NCBI GenBank assembly: GCA_964535215.1
Contig: CAZHST010000003.1
Coordinates: forward strand, 75,357 to 139,356
Reading direction: 5' to 3'
From: JACQHM01 sp964535215
Lineage (GTDB): Bacteria; Methylomirabilota; Methylomirabilia; Methylomirabilales; JACQHM01
Length of the DNA: 64,000 nucleotides
Numbering within the stretch: position 1 is the stretch's first letter; each line of letters opens with the position of its first letter. Positions 1 through 11,256 of the stretch are shown piece after piece. Both the position numbers and the translations under genes were made by a program. The notes beneath the pieces are model-generated. The model had not been told where the DNA came from. It made no database searches and was given only the letters and a program-made list of their open reading frames with translations.

Positions 1-109
1 CCGTCAGTTTCCCCATCTCGTGCTGGCGGTCCACCCGCTCCCTGCCGCCCCCTTGCAGGGCCCCCTCCCTCCTCCGACGGAGTTCCTCGAGCTTCTCCTC
101 GATGGACAT
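1..109 (-). CDS. Acyl-CoA (propionyl-CoA type) carboxylase carboxyltransferase subunit, N-terminal fragment
   Basis: The 36 visible residues begin MSIEEKLEELRRRREGAL and end RQHEMGKLT. That is the usual opening of the biotin-dependent carboxyltransferase subunit of propionyl-/methylmalonyl-CoA carboxylases, which passes CO2 from carboxybiotin to an acyl-CoA in the cytoplasm. The rest of the gene, including the crotonase-like domains, lies beyond the left edge. An AGGAGG box (minus sense of 123-128) sits 13 bases before the ATG, a rather long spacing. The identification rests only on this N-terminal pattern; paralogues such as methylcrotonoyl-CoA carboxylase or the methylmalonyl-CoA decarboxylase alpha subunit cannot be excluded. 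Confidence 0.65.
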   Translation of the reverse strand, partial: MSIEEKLEELRRRREGALQGGGRERVDRQHEMGKLT

Positions 110-359
110 GGTCTCGTATGTACCTCCTGCATTTATGTTTAGGATGGTGAGCAAGCTGTCCAATTGGTTATATACCATAGCAACCCCCTAATGAAAAATC
201 AATCATTTGTTTCTCGCGAGGGTGAGGACGCGGGGAGACAGGCCTCCGGGGTTCCCCGGAGCCAAGGACCTGTCCAAGGAGGCCCCCTGGCATAGCCTTT
301 GCAGTAGGGAACAGGGGTCATTCAGACCCAAGATCCCGCCCCCTCTTGACAGGCCTTCG
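110..359. other. Intergenic region between divergent carboxyltransferase and cheR genes
   Basis: About 250 bases separate the divergent starts. The part at 130-215 is AT-rich and contains a TATATA (169-174) that could be a -10 element for the leftward gene, but no convincing -35 was found. The reading frame of cheR stays open upstream to 207, but those extra 51 residues have no CheR character. No RNA gene or repeat is seen. Confidence 0.35.
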
Positions 360-1181
360 ATGACGGCTCTCAGTAACAGGGAGTTCAGGCTGTTTAAGGA
401 GCTGATTGCCGAAGAGTCCGGGATCGCTCTCCGGGACGACCGTCGTCTTTTCTTGGAGACAAAGCTCCAGAAACGTCTCAAGGCAACGGGGATGACAAGC
501 CCATACCGTTACTACAAGCTCCTCACCGAGCCCGGGGGCAAACAGGAACTCCTCCACCTTTTGGATCTCCTGACCATCCATGAGACCTCTTTTTTCCGGA
601 ACATGCCCCAGTTCAGGCTCCTCAAAGAGGTGGCCCTGCCCGAGGTCACCTCGCGGCGGCTGAAGGAGGGGAAGAGGAGTCTTCGCCTCTGGAGTGCCGG
701 CTGCTCCACCGGCCAGGAGCCGTACTCTATGGCCATGACGGTCCTCGAGTTTCTCCCCGTCCCTCCCCTCTGGGACATCACGATCCTGGCCTCGGACCTC
801 TCCCTGACTGCCCTGAAATCCGCCCAAGCCGGGATCTACCCCAAGGAAAGGGTCAAGAACGTCGAGGCCTCGTACCTCGAAAGATACTTTGACCAACGGG
901 GGGAGGCCTTTGCCATCAAGGACGAGGTCCGCCGTTTAATCATCTTCACCTACCACAATCTGAAACACGAAAACCCCTTCCAGGACCTCGATGTCATCTT
1001 CTGTCGAAACGTGATGATTTACCTTGCCCGTCCCGAGCAGCTCAAGCTGATCGAAAAGCTCCACCGGGCCCTGGCCCCAGGTGGCTATCTCTTCCTCGGC
1101 CAAGCGGAAAGCCTCCCCAGCTTGGGCGAGAAGTTCCGGTTCATCCACCAGCACAAGGGAACCGCCTACCAGAAGATCTAG
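360..1181 (+). CDS. cheR: CheR-type protein-glutamate O-methyltransferase
   Basis: This cytoplasmic enzyme transfers methyl groups from SAM to glutamates of chemoreceptors. From the ATG at 360 it has 273 residues, the normal CheR length. The N-terminal helical domain contains TIHETSFFR (72-80), the SAM-binding segment WSAGCSTGQEPYS lies at 111-123, and FCRNVMIY at 214-221 is the motif near the end of the methyltransferase core. An in-frame extension to 207 is unlike the family, so the internal ATG is chosen although its Shine-Dalgarno is weak. No che operon is nearby; the next gene is a lone receiver-domain protein, so a role outside classical chemotaxis is possible. Confidence 0.85.
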   Translation: MTALSNREFRLFKELIAEESGIALRDDRRLFLETKLQKRLKATGMTSPYRYYKLLTEPGGKQELLHLLDLLTIHETSFFRNMPQFRLLKEVALPEVTSRRLKEGKRSLRLWSAGCSTGQEPYSMAMTVLEFLPVPPLWDITILASDLSLTALKSAQAGIYPKERVKNVEASYLERYFDQRGEAFAIKDEVRRLIIFTYHNLKHENPFQDLDVIFCRNVMIYLARPEQLKLIEKLHRALAPGGYLFLGQAESLPSLGEKFRFIHQHKGTAYQKI

Positions 1182-1314
1182 CGGCGTTCCCCTGCCCGCT
1201 TTTCCGACACCCCCTTTCCGATCACCCAGCAGGCTTGGCCCTATCGTTCCAGGGCGAAGCGATGCCTCTTGAAGATTCAAAAGGTTAGGCCTCCACCGCT
1301 GGAAAGACCATCCT

Positions 1315-1330
1315 TGGCATAGATCTTGCT
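1315..1330 (+). promoter_or_regulatory. Sigma-54 (RpoN) promoter for the response regulator
   Basis: TGGCAT-AGATC-TTGCT has the invariant GG (1316-1317) and GC (1328-1329) separated by exactly ten bases, matching the -24/-12 consensus. Transcription should start near 1341, giving a leader of about 45 bases to the response regulator at 1387. Confidence 0.7.
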
Positions 1331-1386
1331 CGCTTGCGGCATGATCGTTTTCATCCAGACTTTTCTGAGGGGAAGGAGGACAGGCG

Positions 1387-1830
1387 ATGCCCACGGCGAA
1401 GGTGCTTGTGATCGAGGATAACCCGATGAATATGGAACTGGCCAGCGATCTCCTGAGGGCCAGGGGATACGATGTCCTCCAGGCCGCCACGGCCCTCGAG
1501 GCCCTGGGCGTCCTCCAAGAGTTCAAACCGGATCTGATCCTCATGGACATTCAGCTGCCAGGGTTAAACGGGCTGGATCTGACCAAACGCCTCAAGGAGG
1601 ATCCAAGGACCAAAGAGATCCCTATCATCGCCATGACCGCCTATGCCATGAAGGGCGATGAGGAGAAGATCTTCCAGGCAGGCTGCATCGGCTACATCCC
1701 CAAGCCTATTGATACCAGGCAGTTCTCCCACATGGTTGAGTCCATCTTAAGCAGGAGCCAATCTAACTCCGGGTGGGAGAGGCTCACCGGGACTCCAAAG
1801 GGAGAGGTGAAGGGTGGAGGGGATCCCTAG
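1387..1830 (+). CDS. Single-domain response regulator (CheY/DivK-like receiver)
   Basis: This 147-residue protein is one receiver domain plus a short polar tail. The acidic pocket is E10-D11, the phospho-acceptor is D54 in LILMDIQLPG, the switch threonine is T84 and the conserved lysine is K106 (PKP). The signature MDIQLPGLNGL and the MTAYAMKGD stretch are typical of DivK-like and hybrid-kinase receivers. AAGGAGGACAGGCG precedes the ATG and a sigma-54 promoter lies upstream. There is no output domain, so it probably acts by protein-protein contact. Its stop codon overlaps that of the convergent pfkB gene. Confidence 0.88.
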   Translation: MPTAKVLVIEDNPMNMELASDLLRARGYDVLQAATALEALGVLQEFKPDLILMDIQLPGLNGLDLTKRLKEDPRTKEIPIIAMTAYAMKGDEEKIFQAGCIGYIPKPIDTRQFSHMVESILSRSQSNSGWERLTGTPKGEVKGGGDP

Positions 1831-2735
1831 AGATCCTCGAAGTGGGCCAGGTCCTTGAAGGCCCGGTAGCGGGCCTGAATCTCTTCCGGGGTCAGGGACC
1901 GGAGGCGGTTTAAGGAGAAGTCCTCCACGTTGAAGGAGGCCATCACCGACCCCATGATGATGGCCTTCCGGAGAGTCACCTCGCTGAAGTCCCCCGTCGA
2001 GGCCAGATACCCCAGGAGGCCGCCGGCAAAGGAATCCCCGGCCCCCGTGGGATCGAAGACCGATTCCAGAGGATAGGCGGGGGCGGCAAACCAGATTCCG
2101 TCGGAGCACATCAAGGCCCCGTACTCCCCCCGTTTAATGATGACCCCCCGGGGGCCCCAGGAGAGGATCTTCTTGGCCGCCTTGACCAGGTTGGGTTCCC
2201 CCGCCAGCTGCCGGGCCTCGGCATCGTTGATGATGACGAGATCCACCATCCCCAGGGTCTTGACCAAGGCCTCGTACTTCCCCTGAATCCAATAGTTCAT
2301 CGTATCCGCCGCCACCAGCCTGGGGGCCTTCACCTGGCGGAGGACCTCCCGCTGGAGGTCAGGGTCAATGTTGGCCAGGAAGACGACCTCGCTGGACCGG
2401 TAGGCCTCGGGGAGGACGGGGTGGAAGTCGGCAAAGACGTTCAGATGGGTCTCCAGGGTTCTGGCCTCGTTCAGGTCGTATCCATATTCCCCTACCCACT
2501 GGAAGGTCGGCCCGTTTTTCCTCTGCAACCCTCCAAGATCAATGGACCGGCTCCTTAAGAACTCCAAGGATTCGGCCGGGAAATCCTGCCCTATTACCCC
2601 GACGAGTTTGATCGGGGCAAAGTAGCTCGCCGCCACCGAGAAATAGACCGCCGACCCGCCCAGGACCCGGCGGGCTTCCCCGAAGGGGGTCTTGACCGTG
2701 TCTAAAGCCACCGAACCCACCACCAGGACATCCAT
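1827..2735 (-). CDS. PfkB/ribokinase-family carbohydrate or nucleoside kinase
   Basis: The protein has 302 residues from an ATG with a GGAGGAG box. An N-terminal GGSAVYFS substrate motif lies near residue 26, and the C-terminal signature DPTGAGDSFAGG spans about 228-239, whose last aspartate (about 234) is the catalytic base of the ribokinase fold. It follows mtnP by 8 bases, so the two are translationally linked. The pairing suggests phosphorylation of a product of methylthioadenosine or nucleoside salvage (adenosine, or a ribose derivative), but the substrate cannot be read from sequence. The open frame extends upstream to 2843 inside mtnP; that extension is rejected. Confidence 0.8.
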   Translation of the reverse strand: MDVLVVGSVALDTVKTPFGEARRVLGGSAVYFSVAASYFAPIKLVGVIGQDFPAESLEFLRSRSIDLGGLQRKNGPTFQWVGEYGYDLNEARTLETHLNVFADFHPVLPEAYRSSEVVFLANIDPDLQREVLRQVKAPRLVAADTMNYWIQGKYEALVKTLGMVDLVIINDAEARQLAGEPNLVKAAKKILSWGPRGVIIKRGEYGALMCSDGIWFAAPAYPLESVFDPTGAGDSFAGGLLGYLASTGDFSEVTLRKAIIMGSVMASFNVEDFSLNRLRSLTPEEIQARYRAFKDLAHFEDL

Positions 2736-2743
2736 GACTCCTC

Positions 2744-3601
2744 CTACACGTATTTCCCGAGAAGGACTTTGAGCTTCTCCCTCACCTCTGGGGGGATGGC
2801 CTCCCTGGCCGTGATGATGGCATCCTTCAAGGCTGTGGGGCAAGGGCAGCGGCGCTCCTCAGGGATAAGGGGGACAGCCTTCCGGATGACAGCCTTGGCC
2901 GTCTCCACATTCTTCAAAAGGTTCGCCACCACCATCTCCACCGTCACCGGCTCCTCGGCCTCATGCCACACATCATAGTCGGTCACCATGGCAAGGGTGG
3001 CGTAACAGATCTCCGCCTCCCGGGCGAGTTTGGCCTCCTGGAGGTTGGTCATGCCGATGATATCAACACCCCAGCTCCGGTAGATCCGGGACTCGGCCCT
3101 GGTAGAGAACTGAGGCCCTTCAATGCAGAGGTACGTCCCACCCCTATGGACTCTTGCCCCTGTTTGTTCAGCAGCCCGGTAGAGGACGTCGGAGAGCTGC
3201 GGACAGACAGGATCGGCAAAGCTGATATGGGCCACGAGACCACCGCCGAAGAAGGTGCTGGGCCTGGCCTTCGTCCGGTCGAAGAACTGGTCCGGGATAA
3301 CGATATCCAAGGGCCGAAGTTCCTCCCGCATGCTCCCCACAGCCGAGACCGAGATGATCCATTCGGCCCCCAGCACCTTGAAGCCGTAGATGTTCGCCTG
3401 GAACGGAAGCTCCGATGGCATGATCCGATGACCCCGGCCATGCCGGGCCAGAAAGGCCACCCTCCGCTCTCCAAGCCGGCCCAGCACGTAGCGATCCGAG
3501 GGCTTGCCAAAGGGGGTGTCCATGGAGACCTCCTCCACCCCTTCAAGCCCCTCCATCTGGTACAGGCCACTCCCTCCGATGATTCCAATGAACCGCTCCA
3601 C
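2744..3601 (-). CDS. mtnP: S-methyl-5'-thioadenosine phosphorylase
   Basis: This enzyme phosphorolyses 5'-methylthioadenosine to adenine and methylthioribose-1-phosphate, recycling a by-product of polyamine and SAM metabolism. The 285-residue protein begins with IGIIGGSGLY (phosphate loop), followed by FLARHGRGHRIMPSELPFQANI and later CIEGPQFSTRAES and GMTNLQEAKLAREA, all diagnostic of the PNP/MTAP family. A promoter at 3691-3719 (minus) precedes it and the pfkB kinase follows. A purine nucleoside phosphorylase specificity is an alternative, but the residues fit the MTAP group. Confidence 0.9.
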   Translation of the reverse strand: MERFIGIIGGSGLYQMEGLEGVEEVSMDTPFGKPSDRYVLGRLGERRVAFLARHGRGHRIMPSELPFQANIYGFKVLGAEWIISVSAVGSMREELRPLDIVIPDQFFDRTKARPSTFFGGGLVAHISFADPVCPQLSDVLYRAAEQTGARVHRGGTYLCIEGPQFSTRAESRIYRSWGVDIIGMTNLQEAKLAREAEICYATLAMVTDYDVWHEAEEPVTVEMVVANLLKNVETAKAVIRKAVPLIPEERRCPCPTALKDAIITAREAIPPEVREKLKVLLGKYV

Positions 3602-3690
3602 GACCTGCTCCCTCCCGCTGGAAAGACAACCCCTCCTGCCCAGGCCCTCCCAGGCACCCTTCCTTGAAGCCCTTGATGAACGTGGATCGG

Positions 3691-3719
3691 ATTATAGCAC
3701 CCTAGCCATCCCTTTACAA
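3691..3719 (-). promoter_or_regulatory. Sigma-70 promoter for mtnP-pfkB
   Basis: On the minus strand TTGTAA (3719-3714), a 17-base spacer and a perfect TATAAT (3696-3691) form a strong promoter, leaving a leader of about 80 bases before mtnP. Its -35 overlaps that of the divergent promoter at 3713-3741. Confidence 0.7.
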
Positions 3720-3741
3720 GGAAGCGGTGTTAGAGTATATA
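3713..3741 (+). promoter_or_regulatory. Sigma-70 promoter for the ThDP enzyme gene
   Basis: TTTACA (3713-3718), a 17-base spacer and TATATA (3736-3741) fit the consensus. The expected start near 3748 lies downstream of the GTG at 3727, which supports the later start at 3775 for the gene. Confidence 0.6.
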
Positions 3742-5422
3742 TGGAGCAAAAGGGAGATGGAGAGGAGGAAAGGGGTGGCAACGATCAGCGGTGCCCAGCT
3801 TCTGGTCAAGGCCCTCAAGCAGGAAGGGATTGATCGGATCTTCAGCCTCTGCGGGGATCATCTGAATGCGGTCTATCACGCCTGCCTCGAGGAAGGGATC
3901 CGGATCGTGGATGTCCGGCACGAATCGGCCGCAGCCCATATGGCCGACGGCTGGGCCCGCGTCACGGGGCAGCCCGGGGTCTGTGCCGTGACCGGAGGGC
4001 CCGGCCATACCAACGCGATGACGGGAGTCGCCACGGCTTTCTTAGCCGGGAGCCCGGTGATCTTTTTAAGCGGCGCCTTCGAGACAACCGGTGCCGATAG
4101 ACACACGTTCCAGGAGCTGGATCAGATCGGATTGGCCAGGCCCATCACAAAATGGGCACGGCTGGTCACGGACCCCAAACGGATCCCTGAATATACCGCC
4201 ACGGCCTTCAGGGAGGCCCTCGCCGGGCGGCCGGGCCCCGTCCACCTGAGCCTCCCGGTGGATATCCTTCTGAAGAGGGTCGAGGAAGAAGGCATCCCCT
4301 TCTCCCCCCCCGAGCGGTACCGGCCCGAAAGCCGACCGCAAGGGGAACCGAGGCTCATTGAACAGGCCCTCGAGCTCCTCCGCCGGGCCGAGCGCCCGGT
4401 CCTGATCGCCGGAAGCGGGACCTTCTGGGCGAAGGCCTCCGAAGAGCTTCAGCGCTTCATCGAGCGGACCAAGATCCCCCTCTTCACCGTTGATCTCGCC
4501 CGCGGAATCGTCTCTGACCTCCACCCCCTCTGCCTCGGCTACGCCGATCCTTTTCTGAGCAAGACCGCCCAGGTGGCCTTTCAGGAGGCTGACGTCGTTC
4601 TCCTGATCGGGAAGCGTTTCGACTTCCGGCTCGGCTTCGGGGGGCCCAAGGTCCTCAATCCCCATGCCAAAGTGATCCAGATTGACATCACCCAACAGGA
4701 GCTGGGGAGGAACCGGGGGGTAGAGCTGGGCATCCTGGCCGATGCCAGGGCGGCGTTGGAGCAGCTCTTGGCCATCGTGGGCGCCCCCTGGCAGGAGAAG
4801 CCCTGGGTTAGACACCTCAGAAACGTCCAGCAGGAGTGGCGGGAGAGCCTGAAACCTTACGAGGAATCGGAGGCCACTCCCATCCATCCCCTCCGTCTCT
4901 GTCGGGAGGTCAAGGAATTCTTGACCGAGGAGGCCATCATTGCCATTGATGGGGGCGATTTCCTCCAGTGGCCCCGGATGGTCCTCCCCGCCCGCCGCCC
5001 TGGCCACTGGCTCCGGCTGGGCTCTCTCGGGACTGTCGGGGCTGCCCTCCCCCTCGCCCTGGCGGCGAAGCTGGCGAAACCCGAGGCCCCCGTCGTCCTC
5101 TTTATCGGCGATGGCGGCATGGGGTTTTACGGCTACGAGTTCCACACGGCCGTCCGCCACAACCTCCCGATCGTGGCCATCGTGGGGAACGACCAGGGAT
5201 GGGGGATGGAGCGGCACATCCAGGCTGCCATCTATGGCCCGGACAAGACCCTGGGGGTTGAGCTGGGATTGCTCCGCTATGATAAGATCGTTGAGGCGAT
5301 GGGCGGGCACGGGGAGTTCGTGGAGAAGCCGGAGGAGCTTCGCCCGGCCCTGGAGCGGGCCTTCGCCTCGGGCCTTCCCTCTTGTGTCAACGTCATGATC
5401 CAGCCGGTGAGGAGCCCCCTTT

Positions 5423-7053
<1,631 letters not shown>

Positions 7054-7057
<4 letters not shown>

Positions 7058-10000
7058 AAAGGGATCTCTTTGGCTTTTGGACCATCGGCCTTGTGAGGCT
7101 CCTCACCCTCCTCGCCGTGGACGTGGGTGCCGCTTTAGCGGTGGAACCTGATGCCCTGGTTCGCACCCGCATCCTCGAGGCCATCACCCACAAGAACCTG
7201 GGGCTTGCCTACCTCGAGCAGGGGAGGGGCGATCGGGCCGTGGAGGAGTTCAAGCAGGTTACCAGGCTCCTCCCCGATGAACCCTTAGGCTATGCGAACT
7301 TAGGCCTCGCCCTTTTCAGGATGAAGAAGATCGAGGAGGCCGAACGGTGGGTCAGGGAGGCCCTCCGCCGGGACCCCTCCCATCCTGATGCCCATGCCCT
7401 CCTGGCGGAGATCCTTCACTGGAAAGGGGCTGAAGAAAAGGCGGTTCAAGAGTACCAGGCGGCCCTCATCACCGCTCCTTCGAACGTTCACGTCCACTAC
7501 CAGATGGCCCAGCTCTCTCAAAAGCAGAAGAAACCGGAAAAAGCCATTGAGCATCTTAAGGCGATTGAGAAGGCGCACCCCCTAAACTTGGTCGTCCTCT
7601 TGGAGCTTTCCCGGCTCCTCCTTCAGCACGGCCGTTCCCAAGAGGCCACCCTTTACCTCCAGCGGATCGAAACCCTCTTTGAGGGGGTGGAGGACGGGGC
7701 TGTGAAGGCCCTGAAGGAGGCCCTGGCCAGGATGTCGAACCCGAAGGAGGCAACCCAACAGGTCCAGATCCTGACCAACCTCCTCCGGCCAACCCCTCTT
7801 TACCGCCAGGGGATCGCCCAGGTGTCGCCGTCCCCATGGGGACTCCCCCTGTTGGACTTTAGCCCCCGAGTCTTGGCCCTCCTCCCGGAGGCCCTCCCGC
7901 GGGAGGTGCCGGTCCTGTTTGCCGACGTGACAAGGGAGGTGGGCCTCCCCCCATCCCCCCTTGAGGCGAACGCCGCCATGTTCCTCGACCTGGACCGGGA
8001 CGGCCACCTGGATCTCTACGTCTGCTCATCCACCCGCTCCCGCCTCTTCCGCCATGAGGGGGGGCGGTTCGTCGAAATCACGGAGGGGGCCGGCCTGGGA
8101 GACGGGAATCCCTGCCGGGCCGTGGCCGTTGGGGACTTTGACAACGACGGCCTCCTGGACCTCTACCTGGTGAAGGACGGCCCGAACGTCCTCTATCGCA
8201 ATGATGGGAACGGTCACTTCACGGACTGGACGAAGAGGGCCGGTGTCGGGGATGCGGGAAGGGGACAAAGCGCCATCGTCGTGGATCTCGACCACGATGG
8301 GGACCTGGATCTCTTCGTCGTGAACGAGGTCTCCCAGGAAGGGGATCCCCCGAGCCGCCTCTACCGGAACAGGGGGGATGGGAGCTTTGTCGAGATCACC
8401 GAGGCTTCGGGCTTCGAGCCAGACGGGGTCACGGGCCGCTCCGGGACCTTCGGTGATCTCGACGACGATGGGGATGTAGACCTCTTCCTTGTTGGCCCAG
8501 AGGGAGCGCGCCTCTACACGAACTTAAGGCAGGGTCGGTTCAAGGAAATCGCCAAGGCGGCAGGCCTGGCCGAGACCGGAGGGCATCAGGGGGTTACCCT
8601 TGGCGATTATAACCATGACGGCTTCCTGGACCTCTTCCTCGTGGGAAGAGGCCCATCCTCCAACCGTCTCTTCCGGAATAGAGGGGATGGAACCTTCGTC
8701 GAGGGGCTGGAAGGGCCGCTCCTGGCCCAGATGGCGAAAGGATTCGTCGGCCACGATGCCCACTTCGCCGATTTTGACAACGATGGCCATCTCGACCTCC
8801 TGATCGTCGGTCAGCCCCGGACGCTGCTCCTAAGAAACAGCGGACGGGGAGCCTTCACGGACCGATCAGCCTGGCTTCCTCCTGCCATCCCGGGTAAACG
8901 GGCGTCCATCGCCGACTTTGACGACGACGGTGACCTGGATATCCTCCTGGTGAGGGAAGATGGAGGGATCAGGCTCCTTCGCAACGAGGGAGGGAACCAA
9001 AACCACTGGCTGAAGGTGAGGCTCGTGGGCTTGAACGTCGGGAACAGCAAGAACAACCTGGATGGCCTTGGCGCCAAGGTGGAGATCAAGGCCGGCCCTC
9101 ATTACCAGATGAGGGTCGTCCAGAGCCCGATCACCCACTTTGGCCTTGGAGGGGTGGAGAAGGCCGATCTTCTTCGGGTCATCTGGCCGAACGGCGAGCC
9201 GGACATCTTCATCCAGCCCGGTCCAGATCAGATCATCCAGGCCGAGCAGCGCTTGAAAGGCTCCTGCCCCTTCCTCTACACCTGGGACGGCAAAGGGTAC
9301 ACCTTCGTGACGGATATCCACTGGCGAAACCTCCTTGGCATGGTCCTCCCCGATGGCTCCTACGCCCCTCCCGATCCGGCCCAGGACTTTTTTAAGATCC
9401 CAGGCCCAAAGCTTCGTCCGAAGGATGGCCGGTACTCCATGCAGATCACCGAGGAACTCTGGGAGACAACCTTTCTCGATCAGGTCACGCTCCTGGTCGT
9501 TGATCACCCGGAGGACGTCGAGGTCTTCGTGGATGAGAAGTTCGTCCCCCCTCCTTTTCCACCGCTCGGCCTCTTCCCGATCCGGACCAGGCAACGGCCG
9601 GTGGCCGCCGTTGACGACCGAGGAAACGATATCCTCCCCCTCCTCCTCCAACGGGATGGGAAGTACTTTTCCCCTCCCACCCTGACCCCTTACCAGGGCT
9701 ACACAAGAGAGCACGCCATCACCTTAGACCTGGGCAACCTCTCCCAGGCCAAGCGGATCATCCTGTTCCTGCACGGCTGGCTCTCCCCCTTCGATTCAAG
9801 CATCAACCTGGCCGTTTCCCAGCGGGGGGATCTCCCCTTCCGGTTCCCTTCCCTCCAAGTCATCGGGGAGGACGGCCAGTGGCGGACGGTCCTCGAGAAC
9901 ATCGGGGCCCCGGCAGGGAAGGACAAGACCGTTGTGGTGGATCTGACAGGGAAGTTTCCAACCAAGGATTTCCGGATCAGGATCGTCACCACGATGCAGA

Positions 10001-10590
10001 TCTCCTGGGATGCGATCTTCTTCTCGACCGACGATGAAGCCCCGGTGAAGGTCACTGCATTAGCCCCCGTCTTGGCCGATCTCCACTACCGAGGCTTCTC
10101 CCGACCCTATCGGGAGAGCCCCCAGGGCCCAACCCTCTTCGACTACACCACCGTTACGAAGGAGCCCAAGTGGAGGCCGATGGAAGGTCTCTACACCCGG
10201 TATGGCGACGTGCATCCCCTCCTCCTGGAGCCGGACGATCGGTACATCATCATGGGACCGGGGGATGAGTTGACGGTCCAGTTCGATGCCCAGGCAGCCC
10301 CTCCTCTTCCCCCGGGATGGAGCAGGGATTTTGTCATCTACACCGAGGGATGGATTAAGGAGGGGGAAACCAACGGAGCTCTGGCCCAGACGGTGGAACC
10401 TCTTGTGTTCCACGGGATGTCCCGATACCCCTATGGACCGGAGGAACAGTACCCCACCGATCCGGTCCATCAAGAGTTCCTCCGGACCTACAACACCCGC
10501 TTGGTGACCGGGGAGGCCTTTCGGGAGCTGGTCATGCGTTCCATCCGGCCGGTCCTTCCCCCTTCCCTCCCCCGCTCAAGTCTCCCTTGA
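7054..10590 (+). CDS. TPR - FG-GAP - ASPIC/UnbV multidomain secreted protein with an extra C-terminal region
   Basis: An 1178-residue protein beginning with a signal-like helix (LVRLLTLLAVDVGAALA). TPRs occupy about residues 40-240 (AYLEQGRGDRAVEEF, GYANLGLALFRMKKIEEAERW). FG-GAP blades run from about 300 to 645 with FLDLDRDGHLDLYV-type repeats, and an ASPIC/UnbV domain covers about 650-730 (LDGLGAKVEIKAGPHYQMR, THFGLGGVEKADLLRVIWPNGE). The last 440 residues, from CPFLYTWDGKGYTFVTDIHW, are a separate region rich in beta-type sequence that I cannot name. It overlaps the preceding CRTAC1 gene by four bases. A scaffold or receptor at the cell surface or periplasm is an inference. Confidence 0.8.
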
Positions 10591-10652
10591 CTTTCTCCAA
10601 TGTCCGTGAGTAGGATGGCACCATTGAGACATCGAACCAAGGAGGGATATCC

Positions 10653-11171
10653 ATGAAGGTGATGGCTGTGGTTACCGGATGGGTGGTGCTCCTCAGTGCC
10701 CTGACCATGGGGCAGGTCGAGGCCCAAGGGGCTCAGGCGGTGCTCCGGAATGCCAAGGGGGAGGAGGTGGGGGTCGCGACGCTCACGGAGGTGCCTGGAG
10801 GGGTCAAGATCACCCTCCACGTCTGGGACATTCCACCCGGCGTCCACGGGTTCCACATCCACGCGGTCGGGAAGTGCGAGCCCCCTGGCTTTACGTCGGC
10901 CGGTGGCCACCTGAACCCGTATGGGAAGAAGCACGGGTTGAAGAACCCGGAGGGAGCCCATGCGGGGGACCTGCCAAACCTGCTGGTTGGACCTGGTGGG
11001 ACCGCCCGGATGGAGGTGATCGCACCGCATGTGACCCTTGGGGCCGGTCTCCCTTCCCTCTTCCCTTCCAGCGGCACAGCCCTCGTCATCCATGCCGATC
11101 CCGATGACGGGGTGACCGACCCGGCTGGGAACGCCGGGGCCCGGATCGCCTGTGGGGTCATAACCAGGTAA
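10653..11171 (+). CDS. sodC: Periplasmic Cu/Zn superoxide dismutase
   Basis: A 172-residue precursor with a signal peptide ending at about VEAQG (25-26), preceded by AAGGAGGG. All metal ligands are present: GFHIH (H68, H70), GGHLNP (H86), KKHG (H94), GAHAGDLPN (H103, D106) and VIHADPDD (H147). C75 and C167 would form the conserved disulfide and R164 the anion-guiding arginine. It converts superoxide to oxygen and hydrogen peroxide outside the cytoplasm. It lies between a TPR/ASPIC protein and a multihaem cytochrome, so it may protect this extracytoplasmic redox block. Confidence 0.93.
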   Translation: MKVMAVVTGWVVLLSALTMGQVEAQGAQAVLRNAKGEEVGVATLTEVPGGVKITLHVWDIPPGVHGFHIHAVGKCEPPGFTSAGGHLNPYGKKHGLKNPEGAHAGDLPNLLVGPGGTARMEVIAPHVTLGAGLPSLFPSSGTALVIHADPDDGVTDPAGNAGARIACGVITR

Positions 11172-11256
11172 GGGAACCCCTTCTCCCCTGACAAAGGACC
11201 AAGCCTCACCCCTGGAGGCCTGGCAAGGCGCGAAGGATACCTGTCGAAGGGATCCT

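Noticed and set aside
207..359. Upstream extension of the cheR reading frame
   Set aside because: The 51 extra residues have no CheR similarity and include a run of prolines and charged residues; family members begin near the ATG at 360.
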